Shown: one piece after another, positions 1 to 10,228 of the stretch
Layout: every line of letters begins with the position of its first letter
Position numbering within the stretch: the stretch's first letter is position 1
DNA from: Dipteris shenzhenensis
Taxonomy: Eukaryota > Polypodiophyta > Polypodiopsida > Gleicheniales
Strand: one strand, 5' to 3'
Assembly (NCBI GenBank): GCA_047967505.1
Contig: CM106538.1
DNA: 64,000 nucleotides
The notes under the pieces: model-generated
Databases searched by the model: none
What the model saw: the letters and a program-made list of their open reading frames with translations, nothing else
What the model was told of the DNA's origin: nothing
Made by a program: the position numbers and the translations under genes

Positions 1-365
1 ATCATCTTGTGAAGATGAGTACACGGCAACCTTCACAACTACTGTTGAATATGTATGGCTCAAGAGGCTGATGGTAGATCTAATTTGCAGCCATCTACTC
101 CCCCATACTCACTGACAATCAGAGTGTTGTTGTGCGGTAGCACGAAATCCTGTGTTTCATACATACACAAAACACATTGAGATCCAATATGTACCTTTGT
201 CAAATGGAAAATAAAAAATCCCATTAATTTGTCCTCCCCCCCGCTGAAAAATCAATTGGTTAATGTAAGTTGGAAGGGGGCCCCATTAAAAATGAAAAAT
301 TAACCTAGATTCATGGCCCCCCAATCAAGTAAGTAATCTACTAATATCCCCAAGTCAATTCCCCC

Positions 366-850
366 CCCCATGTTTGCAGCAGCTCCTCACCTCCTTCACC
401 CCCCGGCCTCGCCTTTCCCTCCACTCTCAGCCTCCTCCCTGATGGAATAATTAATAAAGTTAATCCTCCCTCCCCACTCTCCATCATCTCCCTCCCCATA
501 CCCTCTCCCTACCCCTCGCCTCTACAACCCTCTGCTCTCTCCCACCCCCAACCTTCCCTATGCAGCCCTTGCCTCCCCTGCCACTCCCCCTAAGCTACAT
601 GTCACCTCCCCTCACCAGCCCTCCATCCCGCCCTCGCCTCACAACCCTGCACAGCCCTCGCCTCCCCTCCCACCTTGCTTGTACGTCGCCTCCCCTTATC
701 CTCATTCCTTGCCTACATTCCCCCCTCACCTCCCCGTCCTTCTCCCCTCCCCTTCCACCCAGTCATCAACGTCCTTCCCCCCCTCTTGACCCCCCTCCAC
801 AGCCCTCCTCCCCTCCTCCCTCTTCCTCTGCCCTGCATTCTCCCCCTCCG
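366..850. repeat. Pyrimidine-rich low-complexity tract
   Basis: The plus strand is almost wholly C and T with short recurring CCTCCC, CCCTCGCC and CCTCCCC blocks. The proline- and serine-rich open frames here come from that composition and are not genes. The texture resembles the C-rich 5' part of the LINE at 9370-10150, so this may be a remnant of the same family; that link is inference. Bases 1-365 contain nothing I recognise. Confidence 0.7.
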
Positions 851-3165
851 AAATTCAAGGCTATTGCCAATACAGATGGTTTTTCTTTTGAAAAGTCAGA
901 TGGGTGGTTGGGACTTTAACCCCATTAGTAACCTTGCAGACTGGAGAGCAGGCAAGTTGAATTTATGATATGATATATAGAGCAACAGGACGATACGTCA
1001 AAGTTTTCTTATGATAGTGGGCAAGAATCTCCTTTATACCAGAAAGCTATAGCATGGTTCGACTCATGGGAATCTCCATGATGTTTGAACTTTTTGGGGA
1101 GTCTGCCCCAACAAAGTTTTGGAGAGAAGTTTGTTGTTTCAAGAACATAGAATATTTATATGGTTTGAAAGTTTATCTCGAGGCTAAGACTTCAGTAAAG
1201 AGGGTGGTGAAACCAGTTTTCACATAGCTATTTGTTCCGAGTTATATTAAGTTTCAGTTATAATATTGCAAATATTTTGTTCCTATTATGAAGTATATTT
1301 GTGTAACACTTCCTGAATGATTCCATGCTTTCCTTTTCCCTTCCATATCAGTGTTTTTCCTTTCTAGAGCTGCAATTCTAAGCTTGAGCTCACGAATTTC
1401 CTGCGGTAAATAATAAATATGCTCTTGCAGATCTATCATGCTCACTGTTTTCTTGTGTTGTAGATATGTCTTTGCATACGGGGAAGGCGTCTTTGCAAAC
1501 AATGAACTGAAACCCAGCAAGCCTAGCTCTGGCTTTTCTTAGCATTCAACTCCAATTGAAGATATCATGCGCCAATGTTTTTGCTTTTCCATAAAGCCTC
1601 ACTTTTCCTGGTTTAGCCTTGCTTTTCTTGGATTATCTCTACTAATGGGACATCCATGCTAGCTCAAGGATATTCCTCATCCCTAGTTAGTGTCCCCTAA
1701 TGCATGATTATCTGATCATGTGAATTAGGAATGTAATCTTAATTTCCCCTTAAATTATCTTTATATCCCCATAAATCAAGAACGTGCATCACAACAATAA
1801 ATGTCATCATTCAACATCCATTCAATGATTCTTTAAAAAAACAAAAAACCCAAGAAAAGAATCTTCTATCAGCAATTCATAAGACGCTTTCCAATCAAAA
1901 TGGGTAGCTGGCTGCTATGCAACCTGCTTCTCAGGATCCCAATTCACTGCCTAGAGTATTGCGGAAACAAGTGCCAACAATTGGGATGGAGGGCTGAACA
2001 ACCAGAAGATTCCTCCATCCATGAGTGTAAAAAATGCATGCAGTCTTGCCTTGCAAAAACATTCCAGCCTCACAGCGGTCTTCCTCGCCTTGCTCCCATT
2101 GGGCTCGCAAGGTAAAGATGATATCTTGCTAGATATGAGGGCTGAGTCTACTGCCCCTGCTCCCAATTACTAAATTACACGCACAACCCAGATAGTCCAA
2201 GCTGTGACGCTCGCAACCGTCTCTTAGACGCTTTCCTTCATAGAGAACTCGTGTCTTTGGTGAGGGAGGGGCTGAGTCCTAAATATCCAAGCCAGTGCAC
2301 TTAGTCCATCCATCCTCTTGGAAGCTCGAGAGACCATCTCAATGGGTTGTCTCTTTGTCAATTAAGTTGCCATGCCCAAGGTGAAGTTACACAATGTACG
2401 TCACATCCTAGCCACCATCCTGAGGGAGCACTACTAGATACTTTGAGCCGCTTGATAGCTCCACAAATAGTGGGCTATCATCTCAAGGTCCTATGCATTA
2501 TAGCAATGATAGACCCTATCTACCCTCATTTTCTCTAATCATTGTCCTATGGAAGGACCTCCATGTGATGGAGAAAGCTTTAAAACGTGGAGCTTAGCTG
2601 AATTGAGATTGCAAGAATAAGATCTAAGAGGGCTATCATTATGATAAATCTAAAACTCACTCAACTATTAACTCAACCACTAAGTGTTGTTAGGGGGAGA
2701 AACCTGAAACCTTTCTTGAAGCACCTTCAATATTCGATTTGCAACAGATCTAAGTACTCAGCACTTCAAAAAAAAATTTGAGGACTGGCTGGACACAGCA
2801 ATCAAAACTCAACGATGGAACTGAAACATGAATCACAATAAAGGGAGAGAGAGGGAGAAAGAGAACAAGACGCCACGCCCAGAAATAAGGCCTGCAACAT
2901 CCCCCCCCCGGGAGGTCTTTATTGCAATAGAAAACTCTTCACAATTAGCTCACGGTATAGCGTGAAGCTGATAGAACTTGGATTCTCCATACAATTAGGA
3001 GCATAGAGGCCCGTATTTTATAGACTAGGCCAGCCAGGTAGAAAGCATGTGGTTTCTAAAAGCTGGGCGTGCTTTTCTTGCCAAAAATAGGCATTTTTCT
3101 CTAGAAAGCAATAGCTTTCTTCTCAAAAAGGCGATTTCCTTGCTTTCAGCCCTATGGGTCCTCTT
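851..3165. other. Intronic stretch without a supportable gene
   Basis: Most of this stretch is AT-rich sequence without a credible reading frame or element end. The one thing that stands out is a coiled-coil-coding remnant at 1320-1500 on the minus strand, listed separately. By position it lies in intron 3 of the DHHC gene. I looked for the next DHHC exon on the minus strand and did not find it. Confidence 0.5.
1320..1500 (-). pseudogene. Coiled-coil coding remnant (copy 1)
   Basis: The minus-strand frame contains a leucine-rich heptad-like stretch, IDLQEHIYYL then ELKLRIAALERK, preceded by a TPSPYAKTY segment. A second copy with the same order (LDLHEQIYLL, DVKLRIASLEKQ, preceded by PSPSYALTF) lies at 6121-6280 on the same strand. 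The matched spacing shows the two are homologous. Neither has a clear start or stop. They could be pieces of an unrecognised transposon ORF or a duplicated exon. No family was recognised. Confidence 0.45.
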
Positions 3166-3451
3166 TGTTGAGGAACTGAAGGGAGAGCATGAAGTGAACA
3201 CAAAATGAGAATTCTTGATTATGGAATGAAGAAAGGTGAGGTCCTTATGTAGGCACCTCTTACATGATCACTGACATCACTGATGACCTCTGAGCTCCAC
3301 AATCATCTCCTCAATCTGCTCCTAGAATCTCTCAATCATCCTATGTGGCATCTACCACCTAACAGTGCTTATGAGCACCTAACTGTGCCTCTAGCACACA
3401 CACATAGAACCCAAGGTGTGCCTGGGGCATACACCTTGAGATATCCCAACA
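3166..3451 (-). repeat. Element A, 3' LTR
   Basis: Left-hand direct repeat of element A and its 3' LTR in element orientation, since a G-rich polypurine tract abuts its right edge. It has TGTTG...CAACA ends and the target duplication CTCTT just outside at 3161-3165. Confidence 0.93.
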
Positions 3452-3462
3452 AACCCCCCCTC
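3452..3462 (-). other. Element A polypurine tract
   Basis: On the minus strand this reads GAGGGGGGGTT directly before the LTR. It is the expected primer for plus-strand DNA synthesis and it fixes the orientation of the element. Confidence 0.85.
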
Positions 3463-3823
3463 AAGGGAATGCCTCAGGCTATGTCAAGGATACATCTAGT
3501 CTCATAGTGTCTCAAGCCATCTCATGGTGGTCAAGGATAAATCTATGGCTAGGATCTCATGCTAGCAAGGGCTCCCAAGGGTGTGAAGTCAAACAAAGGG
3601 ATACATAAGACCTTCCAATGATTATGTCCCCTACATGTACATGCACACAATGTCTGCAGGAGGTACCATGGAGCTAAACACATATACATGGCCTACATCA
3701 TATGGTGACCAGAGGTGTTTACAAAGAACACAATAGTTTATTTCATTCATTTTGGAGGACTATCCAAGCTGAGTACCTTGACTCAACATAAAAAGAGAGA
3801 TCTGGAGCATATATGGAGATGGT

Positions 3824-4654
3824 TCAAAAAGCATAATCTTCATCATGTGAAGACTCATCAAATGAAAGTAGATTGGCAGTTTCTGACTTTGTAGTTGCTT
3901 CCTTTTTTGCTCTACAATACTTTTCATGGTGATTGTTTTTGCCACAGTGTTTGCATGGATTGATCTTGAAGCAATCTTTTGAGAGGTGATTAGTCTTCCC
4001 ACAATGTTTGCAAGGTGAAAACTTGCCCTTTTGAAATTTTATGGCATAGGCTGTGTCATTGCCTCTCCGGAGTTCCATGTGCCTTTCTTCTTCTTGAAGA
4101 GCAGAAATAAGACCTTCAAGATTAGGATTAGGAAGATTTTTCAAAGTGATAACAACATGATCATAATCTTCAGGCATCCTTTTGAGCAATACTGCCATTG
4201 CATCATCTGTAGTGATTGGAGAGTTGATAGAAGCAAGTTGAGTCATGAGACTCCACATAAGATTGACAAGGGCAGCCAGAGGAGTGCCACTAACCATCTT
4301 CAATTCAAAGAAAGCAATCTTAAGTGACAATTTTGAGATGTGAGAGCTAGCACCAAAAATAATGTCAAGCTTCTGCCAAGCTTCTGAAGGAGAGTCTAAG
4401 TCAGAGATGTGATGAATATAGTCATCTCCTAAGGCAAGAGCAATGATGCCATAGGCTTTCTCCTCTCTAGCACGATCTCTTGCCGGGTGTGTTGGAGCCG
4501 AGGATTCTCCAACATTAGAGGCTGTTGAAGAAGAAGTTGAAGCCGGTTTGACAAGCCCCCAGAGGTTTTTCCTCATCAATGCAAACTTAACCTTCATCTG
4601 CCATGTGTGAAAGCCTTTACCATTGAACTTATCCATATTCAAGATGGTAGCCAT
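3824..4654 (-). CDS. Copia-type gag polyprotein, element A
   Basis: Intact 276-residue open frame. The N-terminus (MDKFNGKGFHTWQMKVKFAL) and the segments ALGDDYIHHISDLDSPSEAW and LISALQEEERHMEL are typical of the copia gag family (UBN2 / gag-polypeptide). Two CCHC zinc knuckles follow near residues 215-250 (CKHCGKTNHLSKDC and CKHCGKNNHHEKYC), which bind nucleic acid. The frame ends shortly after the second knuckle in an acidic tail. The protein should form the particle that packages element RNA. It is related to the gags of elements B and C (same GDDYIHHIS block) but clearly diverged. The start codon follows the usual gag opening. No pol frame follows. Confidence 0.93.
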   Translation of the reverse strand: MATILNMDKFNGKGFHTWQMKVKFALMRKNLWGLVKPASTSSSTASNVGESSAPTHPARDRAREEKAYGIIALALGDDYIHHISDLDSPSEAWQKLDIIFGASSHISKLSLKIAFFELKMVSGTPLAALVNLMWSLMTQLASINSPITTDDAMAVLLKRMPEDYDHVVITLKNLPNPNLEGLISALQEEERHMELRRGNDTAYAIKFQKGKFSPCKHCGKTNHLSKDCFKINPCKHCGKNNHHEKYCRAKKEATTKSETANLLSFDESSHDEDYAF

Positions 4655-5526
4655 GAGAGGGTCTAACCCAGAATGGGCAGTGTCTACTCTCTTACAAGGC
4701 TAGAAAGAGTTGAAGAGCTTCAAAATACAAGCATTTAGAATAGCAAAGACTTGTAACCAAATTCCATACTACAAATCAATGATGCTTTCACTTGCATGCT
4801 TCATAGAGGTAATCAATGATGCTTTCACTTGAAAGTATTCCAAGCAAATCCAGGTATAGCAACTTAAAACAAAGCTGTAGCCACAGTTGTATTGATGCTA
4901 TTCATCACTTTAAAACATCAGAAATGCTAAAATAGCATATAATGTAGCATCAAACTCACAACCTTGTCAAAACTATCCAAAACAGAGGCCTGAACTTGTA
5001 GGGCTTGTATCTCACTCTTCAAAGCAAAGAAAAAAGGGCTTTCTAGGTAGAAACAAAGCTCATATACCAGAGAAGATTCACTGAGGAGGAGAGGCGCAAT
5101 TCCACGTCACGTCGCCATAGCTAGCTGCTTGAAAGTCGACTGGTTTTTCCGTGTTTTCTCCTTGAATATGCAGCCATTGCAGCTCAAATTTCAACACAAG
5201 ATAGCCCAAGGTATAGAGAAGCTTCCCCTAAAAGGAATTAGAGAAAGGTGGAGCAGAAACAGAGAATACGCAGAAGAGAGTTTCGACGATTTTCGGGAAA
5301 TGGCGACCAGCAGAGACGACCTTTCTTCAATTCCTTGCAGGTGAAAGTTCGCCCATACTAGGAGCATCTCTAGCCAGAAGGACTTGGAGAATGGTGAAGC
5401 GACGAGGGAGAACAAGCTCTAGCAAGTTTTGGGAAGAAGGGGAAGAAATGGTGGAGATGAAGAAGAAGAAGAAGATGGAGAAGAAGAAGATGATGTGGCA
5501 CAAATGGGCTCAAGGAGGATCATAGG

Positions 5527-5538
5527 GCTCTGATACCA
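5527..5538 (-). other. Element A primer-binding site (initiator tRNA-Met)
   Basis: On the minus strand this reads TGGTATCAGAGC directly after the 5' LTR with no gap. It is the classic plant LTR-element site complementary to the 3' end of initiator tRNA-Met. Confidence 0.93.
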
Positions 5539-5825
5539 TGTTGAGGAATTGAAGGGAAAGCATGAAGTGAACACAAAATGAGAATTCTTGATTATGGAAT
5601 GAAGAAAGGTGAGGTCCTTATGTAGGCACCTCTTACATGATCACTGACATCACTGATGACCTCTGAAGCTCCACAATCATCTCCTCAATCAGCTCCTAGA
5701 ATCTCTCAATCATCCTATGTGGCATCTACCACCTAACAGTGCTTATGAGCACCTAACTGTGCCTCTAGCACACACACATAGAACCCAAGGTGTGCCTGGG
5801 GCATACACCTTGAGATATCCCAACA
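5539..5825 (-). repeat. Element A, 5' LTR
   Basis: Right-hand direct repeat of element A, and the 5' LTR in element orientation because the primer-binding site adjoins it. It is followed by the target duplication CTCTT at 5826-5830. It should carry the element promoter and polyadenylation signal. Confidence 0.93.
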
Positions 5826-6120
5826 CTCTTTTATGCTGGTTGCCCTCCTGCCACATGCAAAATTGGGCGCCCCATATCTGCCATCTCCTATACTCCAACC
5901 TTCTGGTAACCCTTCTATGCATGCAATCCAATCATTGGCAGCCCTGGTTTCTTGCTCTTTACCTCCTTGTAAACATCACATTTATCAATCTTGGAGTTCA
6001 CAGTGGGTGTGAGTTCCTGCTTCATAAACTTGAGTTGGGTAGTAATATTTCCTGTACTTTAGTCACAAGTTGTGGTGCACGTGCTATTGTAGTGTAGGGC
6101 TGCAAAACCTCTTTGATCAC

Positions 6121-6280
6121 CTCTTGCTTCCCTTGTTGTTCATGTCCAAGACTTGCTTCTCCAAAGAAGCAATTCGGAGCTTCACATCTGTAAGTTCTAG
6201 GTGCAAGAGATAAATCTGCTCATGCAGGTCAAGCTTGCTCTGATATCTCTGAAAAGTTAGGGCATAAGAAGGGGAAGGGG
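6121..6280 (-). pseudogene. Coiled-coil coding remnant (copy 2)
   Basis: Minus-strand homologue of the remnant at 1320-1500. It has a PSPSYALTF segment, then LDLHEQIYLL and DVKLRIASLEKQ, in the same order and spacing. It is broken by stops on both sides. Function and family are unknown. Confidence 0.45.
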
Positions 6281-6778
6281 GGGGCTGAAGCAATGGCAGA
6301 GTAGGAGAGTTTCTTTGCTGCAGGGGTCAGTGGAGGTGACACATTGCTTCTCCACGGTGACCTTTGGCTGCCTTCCCCCTTGTTGTACCTTAACCCCTGG
6401 AGCTGGGCTGGGGGAGTCAGCTCGGAATGGCGAATCGCCTCCCTCAACCTACTACAGTTGCTGAAAACAGGCTGTCTGGGAAAGGGAAAAACAAGCCGTT
6501 GGAGGTGTGCTACTGCTACCCGAGGCGACCTGTTGCTGCTACCCTAACCAATGAGGGCGACCTTGTAATCTTGAAACTAGGTCAGCTGGTGGCGCACGAG
6601 GTGGCGCCTGACAGTGAGGTTAGGTAGGCTGAGTGGAGCGGGACTGATGAGCTGGACAGGGTTGGGTCTGTGAGAGAGATAGAGATGTCTAAACGAGATG
6701 GGGATGAGCAAGAGGTCTGAGCTAGATGGGCTGAGAAGATAGGGCTAAGAGAGAAGGGCGAGACGGACTGAGAGAGAC

Positions 6779-6780
<2 letters not shown>

Positions 6781-6818
<38 letters not shown>
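6781..6818. repeat. (GA)n microsatellite
   Basis: Nineteen uninterrupted GA units. They are followed at 6853-6866 by a run of 14 G. Confidence 0.95.
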
Positions 6819-6822
<4 letters not shown>

Positions 6823-9321
6823 ATTTTATTTTTTTCATTTATTTTTTGTTTTGGGGGGGGGGGGGGAGGGGAGAGTAGGCAGCAAGCAGGAGGAGGTAGG
6901 AGATAGGATTAGAGAGAGAGACCACACAAATGCCTATCCGTATGAGAGCCCCAAAAAAAACACATCAAGAAGGAAAGAAAGGAGAGGGAGATCCCCATCA
7001 ATGGGCTGTCCGATCAGCTGACCATCTGAGTGACGGGACCTAATGTTCTAGGAGATAGCTTGTCGTCTAACGAGCATTGTCACTCCAGTGGTCTATCTCC
7101 CAAAGTCAAATATAAAAAGGAGATGTCTATGGTCCTCTCATATGAGGGTCGGTTCGAGGGTGAGTCAAACATATTTTGCTCTCGGTCTTGATTGCAACGT
7201 GTCCCCTATTGCCTCTGGCTTGAAGTCTACCACAAAAAGAATTCTATGGTCATCCTCTGGCTAGACTTCGACGGGTGAAAGTGCAGGAGTCGGTCTCTAT
7301 GTCATTGGGCCCCTAATGACATATGTGCGCGGATGGGGCTGCATGGTATGGGATGCGCAGTCTTTACATGGGATGGACGATGGTCGGGGGTTGCCTGGCA
7401 TCTAGCTTAGGGGTGATCCTAAGGGATCTACCCCTGGCTGGTGACGCAATAGCCTATACCAAAGGTGTCCCTCTGCTTGTATATTGACCATGGTTTAGCT
7501 TGCAAGTTAGCATCGAGATAGAGGAGATCCTAGAACCCCCCAAGTTAGTGGTGACTAACCTGTAGAGGGTATTTCAACATCTCTAGCAAATGTCTCCCCT
7601 ACTTTGTGACTATAGACAAAGTACAACCCTGTGATCCACGACTGAACTCTACCTATGTAGATAGAAGTATGATGGCATCGTCCTGGAAATTTACAATCTC
7701 TGCCTAAATGTCCCTAATTCTAGCATTGAAGTTCCCCATGAGTAGGACCTCTGCAGCTGCATGTCCCTCTAGATGTCCTCATATAGTACCAAGAATGGTA
7801 AAACATTTCCCTCCCAGAGGTGGTCTTGGCATAATCAGAGGGTGGTGGTGGAAAGTAGCATGTTGCAAAGCATATATATGCCTCGTCAGTCAAATCCACA
7901 TGCATCAGGCATGCTCATCCGTGCCTATGACCGTGACGTATGCCTCAAGGTGTGAGCACAAAAAAACTGCCACACCCCCTCGTCCAAGCACTCCTCTGCG
8001 AGTCTCAGTGCAATATGTGGACAACCATGTGTATCAATGTACTAAAGGTAGAACCCTCTCTGGGCTTTGTTGTTTCTCAGAATATACTATGAGATCTTTC
8101 CCCCAAACAGTCTCACCAAAGTTGCCTGGTGAGAAACATAAGATCCATTACCGTTTCAGAAGCCAAAAGACAAAGCACTAGTGGTCCCACAAGCTGTGTC
8201 CACCTATTTTGAATGTGGGTGGGGATTGATGTTCCTGAATGATGACTCTTCCGTCCTTGTACACTGCCCATTCGCCCTTTTTCCTTGCCTCCATCACCTT
8301 CCTAATGCCGTCTTTTTGTTGCTCAATCTGCAAGTGTGAGATCTTCAATGATCAAGATTGGAATCCATTTCAAACTTGCCCTCTTCATGAGGACATCTTG
8401 TCTTGCCTTGACATGCTTACATTTGATGCTCAATGGCTTTTCACGTGTGTCATCCTTTTCACTCTCCATGCCTTCTCAATGACTTCTCATGCATGTAGAG
8501 GACTGACTGCATCTTCTCTCACCTCCACCATCTTAATATTGAGGGCTTTATTTGCCTTCTGCTCTCCTCATCAAGACTGCTGGATGACTTTCTTAGATTT
8601 GTGCCCTTGCAATACTTGTGTCCATAATTAGGGATCTTCGGTATACTCTTCCAAGCTCATTTTCAAGGCTGCATTTTCAGATTTGAAGGCTCCCAAAGCA
8701 TCAGAATCCGTCCCATCAGTAGCTCCATGGCAGAGCTCTTGAACTCTAGGTCAAAGACTTAATGCATGAGGCTTGCTCATCCATTGACTTCGTCAAAGCA
8801 TCGCTCCCCTTTTTCAAGGCTTCCTTCATGTCCAATTGAGTGTCCAGCTTATCCATGCATGGACTGACTGTCTTTCCATGAATTCTCCTTTTGCAAGGCT
8901 TCCTGCAGGTCCAATTGAGTGTCCAGCATATTCATGCATAGGGAAATGCACTCCTCAATTTTAAAATGCACCTTGAAGAGTCCCCTAGTTGGTAGGTCTT
9001 TGAAAGCCTTTCCATTGCTGCCTTCAGGCCTTCCCACCTGGCACTCAGTAGCATCCTGCAAGCAGGAAATAAGCCCCCCTAAATGTCCAAATAAGTGTAG
9101 ATATTCCTACCTTGCTATTTTTTCAACGGAAAAAGATCATCTTCACTAGAATGATTCTATAGCTACTTTTCTATATATTATCCCCCTTCTCCTATTCTAT
9201 AGGTACACTTAACAAAGGTTACATCGATGCCCCTTGAAACATGACAATAGATTGACATTTAGAAGACCTTGAAAGACTGAACTTTATCATACATGTGCAG
9301 TCTTGCTTAGAACAATTTATC

Positions 9322-9334
9322 AAAAGACATAAAA
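9322..9334. repeat. LINE target-site duplication, left copy
   Basis: AAAAGACATAAAA, repeated exactly at 16741-16753 on the far side of the LINE. The two copies define the insertion site and the limits of the element. Confidence 0.88.
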
Positions 9335-9369
9335 AGAATCAACTCGAAGCTTTTTTTACTGAAGAAGCT

Positions 9370-10150
9370 CCTGCGAGCCCTCTCCCTCCCTCCCGCAGCC
9401 TCTACCTCCCCTTGCTCACCCCCGCCTCGGCCGCCCTCACCCCCTCGCCTCTCCACCCTCGACCCTTGCCGCCCCTCGCCTCACCCCCCCACCGCCCGTC
9501 TCACCCCCTCGCTGCGCCCTCCGCCCCCCCTGCCTCGCCTCTCCGCCTCACCTCTCTCCCTCGCTACGCCCTCCCCCGCCCCTCGCTTCGCTCCCCACCC
9601 GCCCTCGTCTCGCTACGCCTCCCCCTCGCCTCGTTCTCCACCCGCCCCCCCTCGCCCCTCGCCCCCCTCGCTGCGCTCTCCCCCGCCCCCCCTCGCCCCT
9701 CGCTCCCCGCCCGCCCGCCCCTCGCCCCTCCCGCCCTTCTGCCCCGCCCCCTCGCCCCTCCCGCCCTTCCGCCCCGCCCCCTGCCATTCCACCCCGCCCC
9801 CACCATCCCGCCCCCCCGCCCCGCCCCCCCGCCATTCTCGCCATTCCCCCCCGCCATTCCGCCCCCCCCGCCATTCCGCCCCCACCCCCGCTCTCCACCC
9901 CCCCGCCATTCCGCCCCGCCCCCCCCGCCTTTCCCCCCCGCCATTCCGCCCCCACCCCGGCTCTCCACCCCCCCCTCCGCCTCCCGGCCTCCCGCCCTCG
10001 CTTCCAACGCCATCCCTCCCCCTCACCTTCACCCCCCGCCTCCACTCCCGCCTCCGCCCTCCGCCTCCGCCCCCGCCTGCGCCTCCGCTTCCCCCACCCG
10101 ACTCGCTTCGTCCCGTTTCGCCTCACCCTTCTTCATCACACCCAGGCTCC
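9370..10150 (+). repeat. C-rich 5' untranslated region of the LINE
   Basis: About 780 bp of extreme strand asymmetry, with long C runs and a loosely repeated unit built on CCCGCCATTCCGCCCC. The long proline-, arginine- and glycine-rich frames on both strands are by-products of this. The complementary strand, which is the sense strand of the host intron, has dense G runs that could fold into G-quadruplexes. Confidence 0.8.
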
Positions 10151-10228
10151 ACCCCCCTCGTCTACCCCCCCCCTTTTTTGGGTGGCAGCCTCTTCTTCAT
10201 CGGAGGTCTCGCAGTTTGTCTTGGTGGT

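Larger units (their letters stand above)
3166..5825 (-). mobile_element. Element A: complete gag-only LTR retrotransposon (copia-type, TR-GAG-like)
   Basis: A 2,660-bp element bounded by direct repeats of 286 and 287 bp (3166-3451 and 5539-5825). Each starts TGTTGAGG and ends CCCAACA, and the whole is flanked by the 5-bp duplication CTCTT (3161-3165 and 5826-5830). Read on the minus strand the order is LTR, primer-binding site matching initiator tRNA-Met, gag, polypurine tract, LTR. There is no protease, integrase, reverse transcriptase or RNase H, and no room for them. This is the layout called TR-GAG. It must be mobilised by enzymes of another copia element. The LTRs differ at about 3 positions plus one indel by hand alignment, so the insertion is fairly young. 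Its orientation is the same as the host DHHC gene. Confidence 0.95.
5826..9321. other. Intronic stretch without a supportable gene
   Basis: About 3.5 kb with several short open frames that look like chance. It contains the second coiled-coil remnant (6121-6280), a (GA)n run and a G run near 6.8 kb. At 8.2-9.1 kb the minus strand has weak charged, coiled-coil-like stretches broken by many stops. No element ends or splice-bounded exons were found. By position it belongs to intron 3 of the DHHC gene. Confidence 0.45.

Noticed and set aside
560-968. Proline/serine-rich open frames in the left C/T-rich tract
   Set aside because: Several overlapping frames are open at once because of base composition; there are no domains, no splice logic and no conserved start.
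8239-8631. Cys-rich 130-codon plus-strand frame
   Set aside because: The Cys spacing fits no known finger, and no splice signals or homologous copy were seen.
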